Below are positions 23,380-31,934 of a stretch of DNA of 64,000 bases, in pieces. The position numbers were made by a program, and so were the translations under genes. Origin of the DNA: Paratractidigestivibacter faecalis (GTDB lineage Bacteria; Actinomycetota; Coriobacteriia; Coriobacteriales; Atopobiaceae); NCBI RefSeq assembly GCF_003416765.1, contig NZ_QSNG01000001.1, positions 274,742 to 338,741 of the forward strand, written 5' to 3'. The notes beneath the pieces were generated by a model that saw nothing but the letters and a program-made list of their open reading frames with translations, did no database searches and had not been told where the DNA came from. Each line of letters opens with the position of its first letter. Position 1 is the first letter of the stretch.

Positions 23380-23657
23380 GGGTCAGGGCTGAAATTCCCG
23401 TCGGCGGCGCCAGAAAACACCCCGACCCGACAATTCCTACCCAGGCGGGGGCATTTCTATCCTTGGGCGAGAAGGGCTTCTCGTCGTGCGGGGCAGGCGC
23501 GGGGGTTGTGCCATACTGGGCAGCGTTGGCTCCGAGTCTGGGAGGTCGGGCACATGTACATGTATGAGAGCGGCGCCATCTGATAGGCCGCGATTGCCGC
23601 GCGCCCTTTGCGTCGTGGCCGAATTCTGTCTCGAACCCCTGACCCCTGGGAGCAAAA
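23380..23657. other. Intergenic region between suf and the MFS gene
   Basis: No gene is supported here. It contains GGGCGAGAAGG...CTTCTCG near 23465-23483 and a 10-bp palindrome CATGTACATG (23553-23562). TCGAACCCCTGACCCCTGG near 23630-23650 resembles the T-arm complement of a tRNA, but no cloverleaf can be built. Confidence 0.5.
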
Positions 23658-24857
23658 TTGAATCTTCTTAACACCCCCGAGCGGCGAGTTGTTGCCGCTA
23701 ACTTTCTTCTGCAGCTGGGATTTCAGTCCACATACTTCGTGGGCATCATAGGCTGCGCCACCTACGTGCTGGGCGCTGGCGCCTTCGAGGTGTCCGCGCT
23801 CGTCTTCTGTCTCAACCTGGCGCTCATCGTGGGCAACTTCTGCTCCGGCGCCGTGGTGGACGCCGCGGGGCCGCGCAAGACCCTCGCCGTCACGCTGGCG
23901 GCGCTGGCGTCCTGCGGCGTCCTGGGCCTTCTCGCCCCGGTGAGCTACCCGCAGCTCTACGTGCTGGCCGTGGCAAACGGCCTGCTCTTTGGCACGGGGA
24001 CCACGGCCATCGACGCCTACCCGCGCTTCCTCGCCGACGACGGCGGCAGCCTGCTGCGCATGAACAGCCTCAACAACACGGCAACCAGCGTTGCCGTCAT
24101 CCTGGGCCCGGCCCTGGGCGGCGTCATCACCGGCTCCCTCACCAACCAGGCGGTCTTCTCGCTGCTTGCGCTGGCGCCGCTGCCGGCCATCGCGCTCGTG
24201 CTGGCCACGCGCGAGGCACGCCCGGTGGGTGCCGCCGCCCCGGGCGCCCCGTCTGGTAAGAGGGACGGCCTTCTGGCAACGCTCTCAGAGGGCGTCCGCG
24301 TGACGGTGCGCAACGTCGACCTGCGGCTGATCTTCCTCATGGGCTTCATGGGGTTCTTTGCCTACGGCGCCTTCGACAGCCTGGAGAGCCTCTTCTACCG
24401 CGACGTCCTGCAGGTGGGCACGCAGTGGATGGGCTGGCTCTCTGCCATTGCGGGCATCGGCGGCACGGTGGGCTCGCTTCTGATCATGCGCGTGCCGCAG
24501 AGGCACGTCTCCATGGGCCTTCTGTCTGCGGCGCTGCTGGTCACGGGCGTGGGCTCGTGCGTCTACGTGGGCACGGGCAACGTCTGGGTGGCGGCCTTCG
24601 GCCAGGCCGTCTGCGGCATCGGCTTTGGCTCCATGGGCCCGGTGCGCGCCACGCTCACGCAGGAGCGCTGCGACCCCAGCCACGTGGGCCGCGTCATGGC
24701 CACCATGCGCGTGGGCCTCAACGGCGCCGGAGTGGTGCCGCTGCTGGTGGCGCCCTTCCTCGCCGACGCCTTTGGCGTGCAGGCGGTCCTCTTCGGCGCG
24801 AGCCTGGCCACCGTCGCCATCGCCCTCGCATTCTGGGCCCTCTCCCGCCGCCGGTAG
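23658..24857 (+). CDS. MFS transporter
   Basis: A 399-residue major facilitator protein with about 12 hydrophobic helices. The first half contains GFQSTYFVGIIGCATYVLGA and VVDAAGPRKTLAVTL, which corresponds to the loop 2-3 motif. The second half has FYRDVLQVGTQWMGWLSAIA and GIGFGSMGPVRATLTQERC. The start is TTG at 23658, with GGGAG five bases upstream. It resembles EntS/drug-efflux-like MFS proteins, but no substrate can be assigned. Hairpins at 24866 and 24916 follow. Confidence 0.85.
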   Translation: MNLLNTPERRVVAANFLLQLGFQSTYFVGIIGCATYVLGAGAFEVSALVFCLNLALIVGNFCSGAVVDAAGPRKTLAVTLAALASCGVLGLLAPVSYPQLYVLAVANGLLFGTGTTAIDAYPRFLADDGGSLLRMNSLNNTATSVAVILGPALGGVITGSLTNQAVFSLLALAPLPAIALVLATREARPVGAAAPGAPSGKRDGLLATLSEGVRVTVRNVDLRLIFLMGFMGFFAYGAFDSLESLFYRDVLQVGTQWMGWLSAIAGIGGTVGSLLIMRVPQRHVSMGLLSAALLVTGVGSCVYVGTGNVWVAAFGQAVCGIGFGSMGPVRATLTQERCDPSHVGRVMATMRVGLNGAGVVPLLVAPFLADAFGVQAVLFGASLATVAIALAFWALSRRR

Positions 24858-24865
24858 GGCGCGCT

Positions 24866-24887
24866 CGGCGAGAAGTGCCTCTCGCCG
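24866..24887 (+). terminator. Hairpin after the MFS gene
   Basis: CGGCGAGA (24866-24873) pairs with TCTCGCCG (24880-24887) around AGTGCC. This GGCGAGA/TCTCGCC stem recurs in several intergenic hairpins of the window. Confidence 0.65.
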
Positions 24888-24915
24888 CATCTCGTTACAA
24901 CTTGGTGCCGCAAGG

Positions 24916-24944
24916 CCGCCCGGTGAGCGCTTCTCGCCGGGCGG
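24916..24944 (+). terminator. Second hairpin between MFS and BASS genes
   Basis: CCGCCCGG (24916-24923) pairs with CCGGGCGG (24937-24944), with an inner GCGAG-like partial stem, followed by TTCCT. It probably isolates the BASS gene from the MFS transcript. Confidence 0.6.
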
Positions 24945-25006
24945 TTCCTATGATGGCGGGCGTTGGCGTCCGTGTGCGGCGGGCGCATCGCTCGCGAGGA
25001 GGCAGC

Positions 25007-26011
25007 ATGCAGGCTTGGAAGGCGTTTGGCAAGTTCATAGGCTCTCACCTGGCCTTCATTGCCCCCATCTGCGTGGCCTTGGGCGTGCTCTTCCCGTCTC
25101 AGCTGGCCTTCCTCAAGCCGTGGGTGACGCCCCTCTTTGCGTTCATGACCTTCCAGGGCGCCCTGGGCAACAACCTCTCCAACCTGGGGCGCACCTTCGC
25201 GCGCCCGGCACCCATGCTGGTGACGCTCGCCGTCTCCGCCGTGGCCATGCCGCTCGTGGCGTTTTGCCTGGGCACGCTCCTCTTCGGCAGCAGCCCCAAT
25301 CTGGTGCTGGGCATCGTCCTCGAGTACTCCGTGCCCGTGGCGGTGGTCTCCACCATGTGGATCGGCATGTTCGGCGGAGACGTCTCGCTCGGCCTGGCAA
25401 CGCTGCTGGTCTCCACGGTGCTCTCTCCCGTCACCATCCCGCTCACGCTCCACGTGCTGCTGGGCCAGACCGTCGAGGTGGACGTCGCGGGCATGATGGG
25501 CGACATGCTCGTGCAGATCGCGCTGCCCGCCCTCGCCGGCATGGTGGTCAACGACCTCACCCGCGGCCGGGCCAAGGCCGAGCTCTCACCGGTGCTGGCG
25601 CCCGCCGCCAAGGTGGCGCTCGTGCTGGTCATTCTCTCCAACTCCACGGGCGTCTCCCCGTACATGCGCAACCTGACGCCGCAGCTCGTGGGGGTCATCG
25701 TCTTCATCGGCCTGTTTGCCAGCACGGGCTACTTCTGGGGCCTCGTCATAGCCAAGCTCTGGCGCCGCCCGCGCGAGACGATGGTCACCATGACCTATCA
25801 GACCGGCATGCGCAACATCTCGGCCGGCGCGGTCCTTGCCGCCCAGTACTTTCCCGGAGAGGTCATGTTCCCGGTTATGACGGGCACCCTCTTCCAGCAG
25901 GTGCTCGCCGCGTGCTTTGGCAGCTTCATGCGCTGGCTCCTGGCCCGCGAGGACGCCGCCATGGGACAAAAGGGACGGGGGATTATGTCCCAAAATGTGG
26001 AGAAGCGCTGA
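25007..26011 (+). CDS. Bile acid:sodium symporter (BASS) family transporter
   Basis: A 334-residue polytopic protein with about nine to ten helices. Family motifs: FAFMTFQGALGNNLSNL near the N-terminus, VLGIVLEYSVPVAVVSTMWIG, and the second-repeat ILSNSTGVSPYMR and TYQTGMRNISAGAVLA, where polar residues form the sodium and anion site. ATG 25007 follows GAGGAGG. A longer frame upstream has no family similarity. The last 16 residues (GQKGRGIMSQNVEKR) are encoded by an intergenic-type inverted repeat and look like an acquired tail. Substrate unknown (organic anion). Confidence 0.88.
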   Translation: MQAWKAFGKFIGSHLAFIAPICVALGVLFPSQLAFLKPWVTPLFAFMTFQGALGNNLSNLGRTFARPAPMLVTLAVSAVAMPLVAFCLGTLLFGSSPNLVLGIVLEYSVPVAVVSTMWIGMFGGDVSLGLATLLVSTVLSPVTIPLTLHVLLGQTVEVDVAGMMGDMLVQIALPALAGMVVNDLTRGRAKAELSPVLAPAAKVALVLVILSNSTGVSPYMRNLTPQLVGVIVFIGLFASTGYFWGLVIAKLWRRPRETMVTMTYQTGMRNISAGAVLAAQYFPGEVMFPVMTGTLFQQVLAACFGSFMRWLLAREDAAMGQKGRGIMSQNVEKR

Positions 26012-26035
26012 GCTGCTGCCCCGCTCCTTTTGTCC
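25964..26035. repeat. 17-bp inverted repeat spanning the BASS stop codon
   Basis: 25964-25980 (GGACAAAAGGGACGGGG) and 26019-26035 (CCCCGCTCCTTTTGTCC) pair with two mismatches. The left arm lies inside the coding region and the stop codon (26009) in the loop. It resembles a terminator that has moved into, or been read through by, the 3' end of the gene. Confidence 0.75.
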
Positions 26036-26371
26036 AAGGCAGCCCGCGGCCACAACCTTCTGTTTGGCCTGAAATTTGCGGCAAACAATGCGAAGGCCAA
26101 AAGGCCCCCAGGTGTTGTTTCGTGCTTTCTTGAGGAGTCCTTTCGGCGAGGGAAAGCCGTCGGTCGATACAGGCTCTTTGGGCGGTTGCTGTATATACAT
26201 CAGCATATAAATAGCTAAATAAACAAAGTTTGAACGCATTGAACAACTGATTCTGTTGGCTAGCGTTTTTCTAGTAGCAAAAGCGCCGGGGGGGGGTGTA
26301 GTCTCTTCATTTGTATACAGATTGCCGCGGGTGTGCCGAGGGAGTCTGCATAGGTTTCTCTCTTCTCTTCG
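26036..26371 (+). promoter_or_regulatory. AT-rich upstream region of the pilus operon
   Basis: No gene is visible. 26186-26260 is AT-rich (GTATATAC, CATATAAATAGC, AAATAAACAAAG), unlike the surrounding DNA, with -10-like TATAAA at 26206-26211 and TGTATA near 26312. The G9 tract at 26288-26296 lies between these AT-rich elements and the start codon. I cannot fix the transcription start. Confidence 0.5.
26288..26296 (+). repeat. G9 homopolymer upstream of the pilus operon
   Basis: Nine consecutive G lie 76 bases before the first pilin start codon. Runs of this length are prone to slipped-strand mispairing, and in a promoter or leader could tune expression. Confidence 0.8.
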
Positions 26372-29300
26372 ATGGGTTCGACTATGAAGATTAAACGTAG
26401 CCACTCTGTGCGCTTCGTCCTGTCCACAGTTCTCGCTGTCTTGGCGGTTTTCTGTCTACGCAGCGTCGCGTCTCCCGTGCATGCGCAGGATGCGCCGGGG
26501 GGGGTGTCTGAGCCGATTCTCATCAATGCGGACACGGCGGACATCACGTTCAAACTCTTTACCGACGAGTACCACACCCAGGTGCTCGACGCCCCCGTGA
26601 CGTCCACTTCGCGCTTCTATGGGGCCTTCTCGGCGAGTTTCCTGACCGGCAAGGTGCCTTTGCCCGGGAAAAATGTCGCCATTTACGAGTTTCCCGTCAC
26701 CATCGTCGTCGACGACAACGCCGGTGGCGACATTATGGAAGGCACGGGCGCCGACGCTGTAAAAGCCGGTACGTGGAAGATCGAAAACAATAAGATTATC
26801 TATACGTTTGACGAGAACTGGCTTGCGTCGAACCCCACGGACATCCATGTCGCGACGAATTTCTCGTTCCATCTTGCAAACACGGGCAGCGGTTCAGGCG
26901 GCGGCGCGTCCATCGAGTTCCCCGGTGCGGGGTCGATCGTGATCCCCACCAAGGACGGCGACCTCACGGGAACGAAATCGGGGACCTTCTCCCAGGGCGC
27001 TGACGGTGTCGCCAAGGTTGACTGGACCGTCAAGCTCAATGTCGAGTCGTACGCCACGAACGTCAAGTTTACCGATACGCTGGGCGATAACTTCGACTTT
27101 GTGGCCGGCAGCTTCATGCTCGACGGAAAGAAGCTCGACCCGCAGCCGACGATCAACGGCCAGACCGCGATTCTCGACACCCTGGGCAACCTTTCCCAGG
27201 GGGAGCACACGATCGCCTATCAGACGAAGCTGAAGAGCGGCGTTTCCGCTAACAACGGCGAGTTCATCGACCGCCAGGACGCCTCAAAGAACACGGCAAC
27301 GTGGGAGTGGGGCGGCCCCGACGACCGCAAGAGCAACTCGGCCACGGCCGCTCCCAGCCAGTTTCGCTACGACATAATCAACAAATCCAACGGCTCGGGC
27401 GCGCCGTCCGACATCACGTGGACGGTTACCCTTAACCGAGGCGAGCTCAAGGCCGACATGAGCGGCTACGTGTTTACCGACACTCTGGACGGCAAGCAGA
27501 CGTATACGGGGAACTACACGGTCTACAAGGGCGGGTCGGGGCTGGAGGTTCTTGCGACCGGCGGGCTCGATCCGTCGCAGAACACGTTTACCTACACGTT
27601 CCCGACCGACCTTGCCGACAAGTACGCCATCTATCGCATCGTCTATCACACAAAGATGAACGACGCGACCTCCTACGACACCGTGCGCAACAACGCGACC
27701 ATCGAGCGCGAGGGCTCCGTTTCCGGCGCCGGCGAAGGCTCGTTCACGCCGCAGCTGGCCGGCACGCCGATCACCAAGAGGCTCGTGAGCTCCGATGAAG
27801 CCGCGACGACGGGCAGGGCGACGTGGGAGACGCGTGTCGCGCTGAAGGCCATCGTCAATGCGGTCCATCCGGAATGGGTGAGGGTGTACGACACGTTTCA
27901 GTCGGCGTGGTCGCAGAAACTCGGTGTCGACGAAAGCTCCATTACCATTAAAATCGGCGATACCGTGCTAGTACGGGGCGCCGACTGGAGTCCAACGGCC
28001 AGCTATCCGGGTAATGGAACAAAGAAAAACTACGACCTCAATATCTACGTTAACGACAAGGTGAAGGCAGCCCTCGAGAACGAGGACTACGCCGTCGTCA
28101 CCTACACCACCACGTCAGATGCGCTGTCGGGCTGGTATTCGAACTTCGCGTCAGTCGGCGCGCCGGGCCTGAAACTTCAGCGACCGTACACCGACCCCGT
28201 CATGTACGTTGTCAACCAAGAGGCGACTCCGGCGGTCGAGAAGCCGGAGGCGGAGTCGAAGGTGACTTGGGATGGGGACTTCGACTGGAGCGCCGTCGAC
28301 GGCACGAACGAGAAGGGGGCCTGGGTCGTCGACTGGACGGTGTACGCGAATCGCCAGAAGGGCAATAAAGGCGCAAATGGCGAGTTCGAGTACTACGGCG
28401 CCGGAAAGTTCAACGGCGCGCCGCTGAACATAGTCGATACCCTCCCGGACGGCATGAGCTATGTTTCGGGCTCCGCAAAGTACACGCTCGTGCAGAACCC
28501 CTACGATCAACATACGGGGCTTGGTCGCGGAAGCGAGGCCAAGACGGTCGTTTCGGATCAGTCTCTTGCCGCCGGTGACATCAGTGGCTCCGGCAACACG
28601 GTCACTTTCTCTATCCCCACGACAGCGCTCGGCAACTTCGCCGGCTATGCCAAGCTCACGTACAAGACGGCGGTCAAGCGCGGCGCGCACGATGCCACCA
28701 CAAACGAGGTGAAGTTTACCAACTCGGCAAGTGCCGAGTCAGGGGACAAGAAGTTCGACTCCGGCAGCGGCACCGTCACCATCAAGAACAACGTGATCCA
28801 GAAGACCAGCGAGCAGCTGGGCAACAGCAACCGCATCAAGTACACCATCTTAATCAACGAGTCGGCCGTCGACCTCATGGCCGCAAGCGACCTCCTCGAG
28901 CTCGTCGACGTCATGGATGCCAAGTGCACGCTGGTGCCGTCTACGCTCAAGGTCTATGAGCAGGGGGGAAACGTCGTTTGGAAGGAACTTTCCAAGAACG
29001 ACTACTCGTCAAAGATGGAGCAGGTCGAAAGCGACGGGGGCACGCGCACGCGCCTGACCCTCACGGTGCCCGACAATAAGTACCTTAAGGTCGAGTACGA
29101 GGTCATCCCGAGCGGAAACCCCGGCGACAAGGTTTCTCTTTCCAATACCGCCAGGCTCACAGGCGTGACGGAGGGCTTGGCGACCGATGAGAAACTATGG
29201 ACCGTGAAGAGTGCCTCCGCAACCGCGGGCGGCAATGGCTTCGGCATTACGATGACCAAGTACGACGCCCAGCAGGTCGGCGCGACGCTCAAGGGCGCCG

Positions 29301-30124
29301 AGTTCGCGCTTTACAAGGTGGATGTGGATCGAGCCGCCACAGATGGCGTCGAGAACGCGAGGACACGGTTCCAGACCGACGTGACCAATGCCAACGGCAA
29401 GATCTCGTTCGGCACGAGCGGCAATGCGATGGCCGATTGCGTGCTCTATCAGCTCGTAGAGACGGGGGCGCCTGAGGGCTATGCCGCAGCCGAGCCCACC
29501 TGGATCATGCTCAAGGGCAATGCGAGCGACGATGTTTACCAAGAAGCGCTTACCAAGGCAAGGAACATCGTCGGCGACGCGGAGATCATCGACGACGCAA
29601 AGAAGGACGAGATCTGGATTTACGACGGCCGCCTGACGGGCTCGGCCGACATCCTTGCAAAGAAGGAACTCCAAGGCGGGGTGTTCAAAGCGGGGCAGTT
29701 CTCGTTCGTGCTCAAGGACGGTGACGGCAAGGTGCTCCAGACGGTGACCAACGACGCCGATGGCAACGTCTCCTTCCACGTCGAGTACAACAAGGCTGGC
29801 GAGTACCACTACACGATCTCCGAGGTCGTCCCTGAGGACGCCGAGAACAACGTTAAGGACCACATCACCTACGACACGACCAAGCACGACGCCATGGTCA
29901 CGGTGACCAATGGCGAGGGGAAGCTCGAAGCCGCCGTCACCTACGACAACGGCTCCTCAACCTCGCCGACCTTTACCAACAAGTACTCGACCTCCTTGCC
30001 TGCCGCTGGCCGCACGGGGACGACGGCGACCTACCTGGCCGGCTCCGTGCTTCTTGCCATCGTGGCCGTCCGGATGCACCTGTATCGCACCGGCGCAAAG
30101 AAGGGAGGGGAGAGTCGTGAGTAA
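26372..30124 (+). CDS. Large LPXTG-type pilus tip/adhesin protein
   Basis: A 1250-residue surface protein. A signal peptide (residues 1-43, ending SPVHAQ) is followed by repeated adhesin domains of the isopeptide type, with repeated GTVTWTV/DWTVKL-like and FTDTLGD/VDTLPDG motifs (about 190-1000). Next come a SpaA-type prealbumin-fold domain (GATLKGAEFALYKVD ... VETGAPEGYAA, about 1000-1090) and an FctA/Spy0128-like pilin isopeptide domain (SFVLKDGDGKVLQTV ... YHYTISEVVPED, about 1100-1205). The sorting signal LPAAG (a variant), a hydrophobic helix and a basic tail end it. The start is ATG 26372 or 26384; neither has a good ribosome site. Operon with two further pilins and a sortase. A G8 tract lies at codon 43-45. 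Confidence 0.87.
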   Translation: MGSTMKIKRSHSVRFVLSTVLAVLAVFCLRSVASPVHAQDAPGGVSEPILINADTADITFKLFTDEYHTQVLDAPVTSTSRFYGAFSASFLTGKVPLPGKNVAIYEFPVTIVVDDNAGGDIMEGTGADAVKAGTWKIENNKIIYTFDENWLASNPTDIHVATNFSFHLANTGSGSGGGASIEFPGAGSIVIPTKDGDLTGTKSGTFSQGADGVAKVDWTVKLNVESYATNVKFTDTLGDNFDFVAGSFMLDGKKLDPQPTINGQTAILDTLGNLSQGEHTIAYQTKLKSGVSANNGEFIDRQDASKNTATWEWGGPDDRKSNSATAAPSQFRYDIINKSNGSGAPSDITWTVTLNRGELKADMSGYVFTDTLDGKQTYTGNYTVYKGGSGLEVLATGGLDPSQNTFTYTFPTDLADKYAIYRIVYHTKMNDATSYDTVRNNATIEREGSVSGAGEGSFTPQLAGTPITKRLVSSDEAATTGRATWETRVALKAIVNAVHPEWVRVYDTFQSAWSQKLGVDESSITIKIGDTVLVRGADWSPTASYPGNGTKKNYDLNIYVNDKVKAALENEDYAVVTYTTTSDALSGWYSNFASVGAPGLKLQRPYTDPVMYVVNQEATPAVEKPEAESKVTWDGDFDWSAVDGTNEKGAWVVDWTVYANRQKGNKGANGEFEYYGAGKFNGAPLNIVDTLPDGMSYVSGSAKYTLVQNPYDQHTGLGRGSEAKTVVSDQSLAAGDISGSGNTVTFSIPTTALGNFAGYAKLTYKTAVKRGAHDATTNEVKFTNSASAESGDKKFDSGSGTVTIKNNVIQKTSEQLGNSNRIKYTILINESAVDLMAASDLLELVDVMDAKCTLVPSTLKVYEQGGNVVWKELSKNDYSSKMEQVESDGGTRTRLTLTVPDNKYLKVEYEVIPSGNPGDKVSLSNTARLTGVTEGLATDEKLWTVKSASATAGGNGFGITMTKYDAQQVGATLKGAEFALYKVDVDRAATDGVENARTRFQTDVTNANGKISFGTSGNAMADCVLYQLVETGAPEGYAAAEPTWIMLKGNASDDVYQEALTKARNIVGDAEIIDDAKKDEIWIYDGRLTGSADILAKKELQGGVFKAGQFSFVLKDGDGKVLQTVTNDADGNVSFHVEYNKAGEYHYTISEVVPEDAENNVKDHITYDTTKHDAMVTVTNGEGKLEAAVTYDNGSSTSPTFTNKYSTSLPAAGRTGTTATYLAGSVLLAIVAVRMHLYRTGAKKGGESRE
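26497..26504 (+). repeat. G8 homopolymer in the coding start of the adhesin
   Basis: The tract encodes Pro-Gly-Gly-Val just after the predicted signal peptide. Loss of one G leads to a TGA at 26598-26600; gain of one G gives a TGA immediately after the tract. Slippage would therefore switch the protein off. Confidence 0.85.
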
Positions 30125-31796
30125 CCGCGGCTTCACGTCCCGTTTCCGCGGGCTCGTCGCCCTTCTTTGCGTGCTTGGGCTGACGCTTGTGCCAATGCTC
30201 GCGAAAGCGGCCATAGCCTCCTCCGCGCGCAACGCCGCGACGGGCACCCTCACGGTGTCGGGCACGGTCGCGGACGCCTACGAGGCGTACCGGCTCTTTG
30301 ACGCTGAGGTCGCGGACGGCGGCTCGGGAGACAAGGTCGCCTCCGATGTGATGTGGGCGAGCGACTCCGTGCGCGACGCCGCGCTCCTCGTGATGCGCGA
30401 GGCCGGCATGGACGCTTCGGGCGCCGCCGCCCAAGACGCCGCAGAGTGGCTCGACGCCGACGGGCACATGACCCCATCGCTCGCCATGAAGCTTGCCCGC
30501 GCGATTCGAGCGGCCGGTGTGGAGCCCGTCACAATCCCCGTGGGCAACGCCGCGGAGCTTCCCGCCGGGTACTGGCTCGTCGTCGCCGATGACGGCGCCA
30601 TTGGCGAGTCCCAGGCGGGCACGGCGCCGATATTTGCGCTGGTGGGAGGAGCCCCGGTCACCGTAGCGCCCAAGGCCGCGATCCCGGAGGTCTGCAAGCA
30701 CGTGCTCGAGGACTCGGACGGCGCGTGGAGCAAGGCCGCCGACGCCACCGTGGGCGACGACCTCTACTGGCGCCTCGCCGCGACGATCCCGGCGGGGCTT
30801 GCCGGCTACGACGCGTACACGGTAGAGTTCGCCGACGCCATGAGCGCGGGGCTCGATCCCGCCAAGGTCGCCTCGAGCGCGCGCGTCTACGTGGCCGCGG
30901 GAACTAGCGGCGGATTCGACGCGGTCACCGTCGCGGGCGGCTCTGCGGGCGCCGAGCCCGCGGACGGCTGGACAGACATCACCTCCGGGTGCGACGTCGC
31001 GGTCGATTCCACGGCCAATACCTTCACCGTGCGGACGGGCGACCTGATCGCGGCGCTCGGCGGCGCGGAGAAGTTCGCCGCCGGCGCCCGCGTGGTCGTC
31101 GTCTACAACGCGCCTTTGCGCGCGGGCGCCAACCGCGGCATCCAGAAGGGCAACCCCAACGAGGTGTACCTGCGCTACCCGCGCTCGCCCTTCTCCGACC
31201 AAGGCGGGGAGGGCGGCTATACCCGCACCCCGAGCGACCGCGCCACCGCCTACACCTGGGAGCTCGCGCTCACCAAGCGCGCAAGCGACGATCAGGCGCC
31301 GCTTTCGGGTGCCGTGCTGCGCGTCACCGACGACCGCGGGCGCCGGCTTGCCGCCGACGGGTCGTGGGCCGAGGGCGACGTGACCGTCACCACCGGTGCC
31401 GACGGGCGCGTGACGATGGGCGGCGTGGACTCCGGCGTGCTCACGGTCGAGGAGGTCGCGGCTCCTGAGGGCTACGTCGGCTTCGCGGGCGCGCGGGAGC
31501 TCGTCCTCGCGGTCGAGGGGCTCGATGTCCAGCAGGTCGCCGCCGCGAGGCCCACGCTCACCGTGTCCGCCGCCGAGCCGCTGCGCGTAGACGAGGCGGA
31601 CGCCGCCTCGGGTGCCGCGGAGGCGACGATCCTGAACTCTCGCAGGCCCAAGGGCCCGATCGAGTGGCTCGGTGGGCTTCTTCCCAAGACCAACGACGGT
31701 AGCCTCGCAGCCGCGTTCATGCTTGCCTGCGCCGGTGGCCTGCTTGCAGCAGCATCGCGCCTCTTTGGGCGGAGAGGGAATCGCCGTGATGAGTAG
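30117..31796 (+). CDS. LPXTG-type pilin subunit (minor/basal)
   Basis: A 559-residue secreted protein. A signal peptide (residues 1-32) is followed by an N-terminal domain containing SVRDAALLVMREAG, then ELPAGYWLVVAD and the Lys motif VTVAPKAAIPEVCKHVLED, which matches the pilin-motif position in the major pilin (VKPKKGVPTVEKKVLDD). A middle isopeptide domain follows (KGNPNEVYLRYPRSPFSD), then a C-terminal prealbumin domain with an E-box (LTVEEVAAPEGYVGF). Sorting signal LPKTN, then helix and RRGNRRDE tail. Start GTG 30117 with GGGAGGGG, overlapping the adhesin gene by eight bases. Confidence 0.86.
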   Translation: MSNRGFTSRFRGLVALLCVLGLTLVPMLAKAAIASSARNAATGTLTVSGTVADAYEAYRLFDAEVADGGSGDKVASDVMWASDSVRDAALLVMREAGMDASGAAAQDAAEWLDADGHMTPSLAMKLARAIRAAGVEPVTIPVGNAAELPAGYWLVVADDGAIGESQAGTAPIFALVGGAPVTVAPKAAIPEVCKHVLEDSDGAWSKAADATVGDDLYWRLAATIPAGLAGYDAYTVEFADAMSAGLDPAKVASSARVYVAAGTSGGFDAVTVAGGSAGAEPADGWTDITSGCDVAVDSTANTFTVRTGDLIAALGGAEKFAAGARVVVVYNAPLRAGANRGIQKGNPNEVYLRYPRSPFSDQGGEGGYTRTPSDRATAYTWELALTKRASDDQAPLSGAVLRVTDDRGRRLAADGSWAEGDVTVTTGADGRVTMGGVDSGVLTVEEVAAPEGYVGFAGARELVLAVEGLDVQQVAAARPTLTVSAAEPLRVDEADAASGAAEATILNSRRPKGPIEWLGGLLPKTNDGSLAAAFMLACAGGLLAAASRLFGRRGNRRDE

Positions 31797-31934
31797 CCAC
31801 TTCCCTTCCTTTGCCGCGCTGGCCCCACCGTAGCCGCGTCATCGCTGCCCGCTCTGATTCAAATGCTCGTCTCAAAGGGCGGCCCTCGGGTCGCGCATAC
31901 CCATCAGCAACACTCATAGAAAGAGAAACCAAAC

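Noticed and set aside
23590-23660. tRNA-like T-arm on the minus strand (GGGGTTCGAGAC)
   Set aside because: Flanking bases do not form a T-stem, and no acceptor or anticodon stem can be built.
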